Assembly (NCBI GenBank): GCA_034431435.1
Contig: DAOUDG010000085.1
Span: 69,517 to 133,516 of the forward strand
Direction: 5' to 3'
Source: JAHCIE01 sp034431435
GTDB lineage: Bacteria > Chloroflexota > Anaerolineae > Epilineales > JAHCIE01
Length of the DNA: 64,000 bases
A program made the translations under genes and the position numbers. Below the pieces are notes generated by a model that was not told where the DNA came from, made no database searches, and worked only from the letters and a program-made list of their open reading frames with translations. Of this stretch, positions 15,814 to 22,500 are shown one piece after another. The first letter of the stretch is position 1. The number at the start of each line of letters is the position of its first letter.

Positions 15814-17937
15814 TTACCGCCGCGCCTGGGCCTCGGCGAGCGCCTTGGCGCTGGCCTGGATGGCGCGCGCCTGCGCCAACGAGATGCCAGCCACCGGGTC
15901 GTTGGTCTCGGGGTCGATGCCGGTGAAAAGGCGCTCGATTGCCTCGGGCGGCAGCGAGGCCAGCATCGCGAACGTCGTGATGCCCAGGCCGTTCAGGAAG
16001 CGCGCCCGCGCGGGGCCGATGTGCAGCACGCGCCGCAGGTCATCGCCGCCAGCCGGGGTGAGTGGGGGCGGAGGTGGGACAGCGCCCTTACCCGGCAGGT
16101 TCAGGGACCACGCCGGGTCGGAGGGCTTGCCCGCCACCTCCTCCCAGGGCACAGCCGCGGACGGCTCGCTGTCTGCCTCTGTCAGGCTCGCCGGCCAGTC
16201 CGGTTCGGCGGCCGGCCCCGCTGCCGCCGCCCACGGCACTTCGATGCGCTCGTCCGTGGCTATCGCAGTCGTTGCCGCCAGTGTCGCCGCCTCGACCGGC
16301 GGGGCAGGCCAGTCCGGCTCACCGGCCGGGCCAGCCGCCGCCTCCCAGGGGACGACGACCGGGGTGGGTGACGAGGCCACCGCCTCATCGCCGGCTGCTG
16401 TGGCGGGTGGCAGCCATTCCGGCTCGCCGCTCGCGCGCGCGGTTGACTCCCACGGCGCTACCGTCGGCGGCTCTTCGCGCTGGCTAACCTTGGCCGCGCC
16501 TGCCGCCATGACGGCCCGCGTCGCAGGCCCGGCATGGGGCGCATCTGGCTCGCTGATGGGGGGCGGCGCGGCGATAGTCTCGATGGTCGCATCCGCGGGG
16601 CCTTCCCACGCCGCCGCGTCTTCCGGCGCTACCTCGGGTAGCACGAAGCCCTGCGCTGCCAGCGCCGTCGCGGCGGCGGCGTCGCCGCCTGGGGCGGCGA
16701 CCGAGCGGGTGATGTCGTCGAGGGACGGGATACTCGTCGGGCGCGTCGCGGCCGCGGCGAGCGCGGCGGTTCCGGCGGCGGCCGCGGCTGGCCCAACGTC
16801 AGTCGCTGACGCGAGGGGCGGCGCGACTTCGGCGGGCGGAGGCAGGGGCGCGCCGTAGCCGCCATAGGGCGCGCTCGGCGTGGGGCCGGTGGACGGGGCG
16901 GGGCCGCCGCGCCGCCAGCTCGGGAGGTAGGGATCACCGGCGCGGTAGGGGCGCGACCCAAACCAGGTCAGCACCACAGCGCCCAGGCCGGGAAGTGTCG
17001 CCAGCCAGGCCAGGACAGGGCCACCACAGGGAATGAGGCCTAGCATGTTCACCAGGAAAGTGAGCAGGATCGTGCCGACGGCTACGGAAAGGAGTGGCGA
17101 GACGTCGTGCGCGCCGAACAGGCTGAATAGCTTCTGCCCCACCAGCAGCCCCGTCGCCAGCCAGCCAAATAGCACGGCGATAGGCAGGATGATGCTCATG
17201 GCGACCAGGATGGGGACGCCCAGCAAGCCGATACACACGATCAGGAGTATGACGGTCATGATGGCGATGAGAATCGTCGCCAGGATCCACACAATCCAGG
17301 TCAGTGCGCCCATGCCCAGGCTCGCCGCCGTGTGTTGGTCGAGAGTCGCCCCGATGTTGTTCATCTGGCGCGGCAGGAGGAGCATGGCCAGCACGCCCAG
17401 GAGCGCGGCGCCGAGGGTTAGCAAGAAGGTGCGGCCCAACCAGCCGATGGCATCGATGACCGGGTTGCGCGGCACGGCCTGGAAGGGGGTCACCGGCGCG
17501 CCGGGGATGGGGGGGATCGCTGGCGCACCCGGCAGGGGCGGAATCACCTGCGGGCCGCGAGTGGACCCGCCCGGCGCGATGACGCTGCCGCTCACCCGCG
17601 CGCCGGAGGCGCGCTCCAACGTGCCGCCCACATTGGTGATATCGCCCTGGACGACGGCGGTGTCCCGCAGGCGCAGTGTGCCACCCATGGAGACGATGTC
17701 ACCCTGCACGGCGCCGGCGACGTCCAATTCGCCGCCAAGCACGGCGATGTCGCCGCGCAACACGCCGCCCTGGCGGATGGTCAGCTTGCCGCCAGGGACA
17801 ACCAGGTTGCCATTGTAGGTCTGCCCACTGTCGATGATCTGCTCGCCGGTGACGACACCGCCCTGGGCCGATGCGACTGGCGCGCTCGCCAGGAGTAGAG
17901 CCACGACGGCGACGACCAGGATAGCAATGCGTCGCAT
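15814..17937 (-). CDS. secreted bactofilin-like/polytopic membrane protein with C-terminal helix-hairpin-helix
   Basis: 707 aa from the ATG at 17937, chosen for AGAGG upstream and because MRRIAILVVAVVALLLASAP is then a clean signal peptide ending near ASAQG. Residues about 30-125 form a right-handed beta-repeat (NGNLVVPGGKLTIRQGG, LRGDIAVLGGELDVAG, VQGDIVSMGGTLRLRD, VQGDITNVGGTLER), as in polymer-forming bactofilin-type domains. Four to five hydrophobic segments follow (about 150-330). A long Ala/Pro/Glu-rich region then holds four degenerate units with a PWE...EPDW pattern. The last 70 residues (VLHIGPARARFLNGLGITTF) resemble a helix-hairpin-helix/DUF4332-like domain. It sits downstream of the sigma/anti-sigma pair. 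Function unknown; envelope scaffolding is an inference. Confidence 0.75.
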   Translation of the reverse strand: MRRIAILVVAVVALLLASAPVASAQGGVVTGEQIIDSGQTYNGNLVVPGGKLTIRQGGVLRGDIAVLGGELDVAGAVQGDIVSMGGTLRLRDTAVVQGDITNVGGTLERASGARVSGSVIAPGGSTRGPQVIPPLPGAPAIPPIPGAPVTPFQAVPRNPVIDAIGWLGRTFLLTLGAALLGVLAMLLLPRQMNNIGATLDQHTAASLGMGALTWIVWILATILIAIMTVILLIVCIGLLGVPILVAMSIILPIAVLFGWLATGLLVGQKLFSLFGAHDVSPLLSVAVGTILLTFLVNMLGLIPCGGPVLAWLATLPGLGAVVLTWFGSRPYRAGDPYLPSWRRGGPAPSTGPTPSAPYGGYGAPLPPPAEVAPPLASATDVGPAAAAAGTAALAAAATRPTSIPSLDDITRSVAAPGGDAAAATALAAQGFVLPEVAPEDAAAWEGPADATIETIAAPPPISEPDAPHAGPATRAVMAAGAAKVSQREEPPTVAPWESTARASGEPEWLPPATAAGDEAVASSPTPVVVPWEAAAGPAGEPDWPAPPVEAATLAATTAIATDERIEVPWAAAAGPAAEPDWPASLTEADSEPSAAVPWEEVAGKPSDPAWSLNLPGKGAVPPPPPLTPAGGDDLRRVLHIGPARARFLNGLGITTFAMLASLPPEAIERLFTGIDPETNDPVAGISLAQARAIQASAKALAEAQARR

Positions 17938-17991
17938 AGGATGCCTCTTTTCGCTGTAATGCAATCGATGTAAGTAGATGTAGTACAGCAG

Positions 17992-18045
17992 CGAAGGACG
18001 AAAGGTGAAGGATGAACCGCTTCATCCGCCTCCCTTCGTCCTTCG
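17992..18045. repeat. long imperfect hairpin between anti-sigma and bactofilin-like genes
   Basis: Outer arms 17992-18002 and 18035-18045 pair over 11 bp, inner arms GGATGAA/TTCATCC (18010-18016 and 18021-18027) over 7 bp with loop CCGC. It begins four bases after the anti-sigma stop in transcript order, so it could be an intercistronic attenuator or RNA stabiliser. Confidence 0.6.
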
Positions 18046-18048
18046 TCC

Positions 18049-18600
18049 TCAAGCCGTCGTGGTTCTGCGCTGCAAGTTGAAGTGGCCGACCAACACGACC
18101 CACACCGTGGCGAGCAGCAGCGTGCTCAGCATGTAGCCGATGAGGAGCGGTGGCGGGACCAGGCGCAGTACGCTCAGGGCCGTCATGGGCCAGGCGAGTA
18201 GCCCGTCGCGCACGGCGGTTGCCGCGCCGACCACCGCCGCTACGCCGCCCGCGGCCAGGATGGGCTGCCAGGCGCGCCACACGTCGAGAGCGGTTGGGCT
18301 GAGGGCCACCAGGCCCAGGGCCAGCGTGCCGATGATGAGCACCAACCAGCCGCCCACGTTACGCCAGGGGTTGACCTGGGGTGCGGACCGGTCGGCCACC
18401 CGCGCCATGACTCGCCGCGCGAAGTCGGGTGGTGGCTGAGCCATTGGTGGGTTCTCAAAGAGACGTGTGACGGCTTGGAGCGCCGCCCACTCCCCGCTGC
18501 ACGCCACGCACGTTGCCAGGTGTCGATCCACGTCTGTCGCGTCATCCAGATGATGATCGAGGCGCAGCGACATCATTTCGCTAGCTTGCTCGCAACGCAT
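18049..18600 (-). CDS. zf-HC2 anti-sigma factor, membrane anchored
   Basis: 183 aa. MRCEQASEMMSLRLDHHLDD followed by HLATCVAC (H-x3-C-x2-C) is the zinc anti-sigma core at residues 1-36. Downstream are three to four hydrophobic segments (VLIIGTLALGLVALSP, ILAAGGVAAVVGAATAV, LLIGYMLSTLLLATVWVVLV), more than the single segment typical of RsiW. It starts 20 nt before the end of the sigma gene, so expression is coupled. Likely role: bind and silence the upstream ECF factor at the membrane. Confidence 0.87.
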   Translation of the reverse strand: MRCEQASEMMSLRLDHHLDDATDVDRHLATCVACSGEWAALQAVTRLFENPPMAQPPPDFARRVMARVADRSAPQVNPWRNVGGWLVLIIGTLALGLVALSPTALDVWRAWQPILAAGGVAAVVGAATAVRDGLLAWPMTALSVLRLVPPPLLIGYMLSTLLLATVWVVLVGHFNLQRRTTTA

Positions 18601-19216
18601 GGGTCATGGGTCCTTTCGGGGGCATGGATGGGGAGGTCGATGCCAGGGTCGGGCGGGCGTGCGCCTCGGCTCGTTCGCCGGTCTGCATATGTTCGGTCAG
18701 CATCAGTCGCGCCCGATGCAGGCGGGATTTGATGGCGCTGACAGTGGTCTGGGTCGCCTCCGCGATTTCCTCGTAGGATAGCTCGTTCCAGTAACGCAGA
18801 ATCACAGGCAGGCGATACGCGGGTGGCAGCAACGCCAGGGCCTGCTGCAAGGCGCGCTCCTGCTCGCGCGCCAGCGCTACATCCTCCGGCGCATCGGCCT
18901 CGCTGGGCAATTCGCGCCCAGGCGGCATGTCGTCCAGCGAGTCGTAGGGCACGCGGCGGCGGCGTAGCTGGTCGATGCAGTAGTGCGAGGCAATCGAAAG
19001 TATCCACGATGAGAACTTCCGATCCGGCTCGTAGGTCGCCAGGCGGTCGTAGGCGCGCAGGAATGTCTCTTGCGCAGCGTCCTCGGCATCGACTGGGTTA
19101 CCCAGCATTCGATACGCAAGGTTGTACACCGGCCCTTGATAGGCGGCCACGAGCTGCGCAAAGGCGGTCTGGTCGCCGGCTTGCGCCTGCTTTACCCAGA
19201 GTCGCTCGTGTTCCAT
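18581..19216 (-). CDS. ECF sigma factor, SigW-like
   Basis: 211 aa. Region 2: QLVAAYQGPVYNLAYRMLGN, DAEDAAQETFLRAYDRL and FSSWILSIASHYCIDQLRRR. Region 4: LALLPPAYRLPVILRYWNEL, SYEEIAEATQTTVSAIKSRL, followed by HRARLMLTEHM. An AGGAGG site lies directly before the ATG at 19216. It is followed by its zf-HC2 partner with a 20-nt overlap. An ECF-like motif upstream of its own gene suggests autoregulation, and the divergent alpha-2-macroglobulin gene has a related motif, so the regulon may be envelope defence. Confidence 0.92.
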   Translation of the reverse strand: MEHERLWVKQAQAGDQTAFAQLVAAYQGPVYNLAYRMLGNPVDAEDAAQETFLRAYDRLATYEPDRKFSSWILSIASHYCIDQLRRRRVPYDSLDDMPPGRELPSEADAPEDVALAREQERALQQALALLPPAYRLPVILRYWNELSYEEIAEATQTTVSAIKSRLHRARLMLTEHMQTGERAEAHARPTLASTSPSMPPKGPMTHALRAS

Positions 19217-19234
19217 TCACCCCTCCTGGTATGG

Positions 19235-19262
19235 TATACGCAGGGCTGTCGACAAAGTTGCA
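19235..19262 (-). promoter_or_regulatory. candidate ECF (SigW-type) promoter of the sigma/anti-sigma operon
   Basis: On the minus strand TGCAAC (19257-19262), 16-nt spacer, CGTATA (19235-19240). The SigW-type consensus is TGAAAC-N16/17-CGTA, so five of six -35 bases and the whole -10 match. The sigma ATG lies 19 bp downstream. Autoregulation is inferred from this match. Confidence 0.45.
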
Positions 19263-19464
19263 CATTGAGTGGGCGTGCCCCATTTTGAGTGGGAACGCCT
19301 CCTCTATTTAACCATAAATCGGCCGGGTTTGGGCCACGGCTTGCCCACGCCCTGGCCCCGCGAACCCGACACTGCGCGCCCTGACATCCCCTGTGCTGGT
19401 GACCGAGGCCGTTGAGCGCATACCGGTGTGTCTGTGTGCTCATCCAGGCAGGTTGGCGCAGTTC

Positions 19465-19508
19465 GGGAACAAGCGACCTGGGCGTGGCGTCGTAGTTAGT
19501 GGTATACT
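19465..19508 (+). promoter_or_regulatory. candidate promoters of the alpha-2-macroglobulin gene
   Basis: GGGAAC (19465-19470), 17-nt spacer, CGTC (19488-19491) has the AAC...CGT form of ECF promoters. A housekeeping-like -10 TATACT (19503-19508) lies just downstream, without a good -35. Either could serve the gene whose ATG is at 19535. Confidence 0.35.
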
Positions 19509-19534
19509 GTATGTGGACCACGAGGGAGGTCACC

Positions 19535-22500
19535 ATGTCCGTCAGTCGCGCCTTCGCGCTGCGTATCGTATTCGTCGTTGTCGCGGCCCTCACCCTTCTC
19601 ACTCTCGCCGCCTGCCGCACCCAGACCCCCGACCCGCTGCCCACCGCAGCCGTCGCCACGGCCCCCGCGCCCCAGGCGCAGGCGACCGCCGCTGATTCGG
19701 CCGCCACCGCCGTCGCCGCCGCGCCCACAAGCCAGGACACCACGGCCGTCCGTGCCCGCCCGACGCCGACGCCGGGCCGCATCGCGGGCCTGGGCCTGGC
19801 GAGCTTCGCCCGCGCCAGCGAGCCGCTCAAGATACTGACGACGCTGCCGGCTGACCAGGCTGACGGCGTGCCCGTTGGCGGTGCGGCGTGCCTGGACCCT
19901 CTGAAGGCTCGCGGCGCCGACTGCCCGCGCATCGTCGTCCAGTTCAATCATCCGGTCGTGCCGCTAACCGGTGTGGCCGACGCAGCGATGCTGCCTTCAC
20001 CCATCACCCTCACCCCGGCCGCCCAGGGTAGGGGCGAGTGGCTCAACACATCGACCTACGTGTTCCGCCCCGACTCCCTACAGCCATCCACAAAGTACAC
20101 GGTGACGGTGAACCCGATCAGCGATCTGGTCGGCGCGAAGCTCGACGCGCCCCAGCCCTTCAGCTTCACGACGGTCTACCCCGCCGTCTTGCGGCGACAA
20201 CCCAGCGACGGCGCGGCGATGGTCAGCGCGACCCTGCCGATTAGCGTCACCTTCAACCAGGCCATGAACCAGGCCGACGCTCAGGCGGCCTTCAGCCTGC
20301 GCGCCGACGATGGCTCGCCAGTCCAGGGTGCGTTTCGCTGGCTGGGCAGCGACATGCTGTTCACGCCCCATCAACCGCTGGCTCGCGCCACTCGCTACAC
20401 GGCGACGGTCAGGGCGGGGGCAAAGGACAGCGCGGGCCGCGAGGCCCTGCGCGCCGATACGACGTGGGGCTTCCAGACGGCTCCCGCGCCGGGCCTGGTG
20501 GCGAGCAACCCCGCCAACGGCTCGACCGCCACGCGGCGCGTGTACAATGTCGAGCTGACCTTCGCCAGCCCGATGGACCGCGATAGCCTGCGCGTCGAAG
20601 TCACGCCGTCGGTGGGCACGCCGACCGTGTTCTGGTCCGATGAGAACAATATGAAGGCCCAGGTATCGGGCGACTTCCTGCCCTCGGCGGGCTACACGGT
20701 CGTCGTCAAGGGTGACGCCCGGACCCGCGACGGCGAGGCGCTGGGCCAGGATGTGACGCTGCGCTTCACCAACGGCCCCGCCGAGCCGCGTCTGGCGTTG
20801 GGTATCGGTGGCCAGGTCGCCACATACGACGCCAACCGCGCGCCAGCGCTGAGCATCGCCAGCATCAACGCGCCCCAGGCCGACTTTCGCCTGTATCGCC
20901 TGCCCGACGCGGAGCTGCGGGGCCTGCTGGGGCGCGACTTCTACCAGGGCATCGAGAAGTACCAGCCCGCCCAGGCCAACCTGGTCCGCCAGTGGAGCGA
21001 ACGCCTGGCGCCGGGTCTCGATGCGCCGGGGATCGTGACCACCACCCTGACTACCGACAAGGCGGCCCTGCCGGTGGGCGGCTATCTGCTCACCACGGCA
21101 TCGCCCCAGATCACCGAGCGCGGCGCGTTCGCCAACCGGCACGTGCTGGTCGTCTCACCCTACAATCTACTTCTCAAGCGAACCGACCGCGAGGCGCTGG
21201 TGTGGGCGACCGACCTCAAGACCGGCCAGCCTGTCGCCGGTCTGGCGCTGACTCTGTACGATGGCGGCAAGCGGGTACTCGGTCGCGCCACGACGGATGC
21301 CGAGGGCGTGGCGCGCTTCCAGTTCGCGCCCCTGGTGGACGCCTACGCCCCGCTGATTGCGCTGGCCGAGCAAGGCGGCAAGCTCGTGGGGATGGTAGGC
21401 GGCGAGTGGAGCGAGGGCATTAACCCCTACGACTTCCGCCTGGACAGCGCGGCGTCGCTGCCTGAGTACACCGGCCTGGTCTATAGCGACCGACCGCTGT
21501 ATCGCCCAGGGGATACCGTCCACCTCAAGGGCATCGTCCGCAAGGGCCGCGACGGCGCGTACGCCGTGCCGGGCGGCGAGACCGTGACCTTCCAGGTGCG
21601 CGACGGCCAGGGCCGCATCGTCTTCAAGCAGGCCCTGCCCATTACGGCCGCGGGGACGTTCGCCGCCGATGTGCTGCTGCCAGCGGCCGCCGCGCTGGGG
21701 ACCTATGAGGCCACGGCCCTGTTCGGTCCGCCCCCTGCTTCCGACTCGGCGCACCCGCAGCCCAGCGCGAACTATCAGTTCCAGGCGCTCGAGTATCGGA
21801 AGCCGGAGTTCGACGTGACGGTCAAGATCGACAAGGACCAGGCCGTCGCGGGGGACACGGTCCATGTTAGCGCCGACACCGCCTATTTCTTCGGCGGTCC
21901 CGTCGCCGACGCGAAGGTCCAGTGGCGGTTGTTGGTGGCCGACCGCCTGTACACGCCGCCCGATGATGTGCCAGGCTACTGGGAGTTCAACGACCTGGAC
22001 CCCCTCGCCAACGCGCCCTTCCAGCGCGATCGGGGCGTGGTCAAACGCGGCACGGGCACGACCGACGCCCAGGGGCGATTCAGCGTCCAGGTTCCGACCA
22101 GCCTCGACAAGGACACCTTCGGCCAGACCTACACCCTGGAAGTCGAAGTCACCGACGCCAACGGCCAGGCGGTGGCAGGGCGGCGCAGCCTGCCCGTCTA
22201 CCCCGGCGGCTTCCACGTTGGCGTCCGCCCTGCCAGCTACGTGGCGGCGACCGGCAAGCCACAGACGGTGGAGTTGCTCGCCCTGGACCTGGCGGGCAAG
22301 CCGCTCGCCAACCAGGCGCTGAGCGTGGCCGTCGTCCGCCGCGAGTGGCAGAACGTCCAGCAGCGGCAGCGCGACGGCCGCCTGGCGTGGACCGCCGTGC
22401 CCACAGACGCCCCTGTGACCAGCCTGACGGCCACGACCGACGCCCAGGGTCGCGCCAGCGTAAGCTACACGCCATCCCAGGCGGGTACGTATCGCCTCGT

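Larger units (their letters stand above)
19217..19534. other. 318-bp divergent control region between ECF sigma and alpha-2-macroglobulin genes
   Basis: No credible coding frame. It holds two ECF-type promoter candidates, one on each strand (given separately), near its two ends. The middle part, about 19265-19460, shows no repeat, hairpin or binding palindrome that I can defend. Confidence 0.6.

Noticed and set aside
20078..22216. Long minus-strand frames antisense to the alpha-2-macroglobulin gene
   Set aside because: They are shadows of the lipoprotein frame; no ribosome sites, no motifs, and the sense frame is fully supported by domains.
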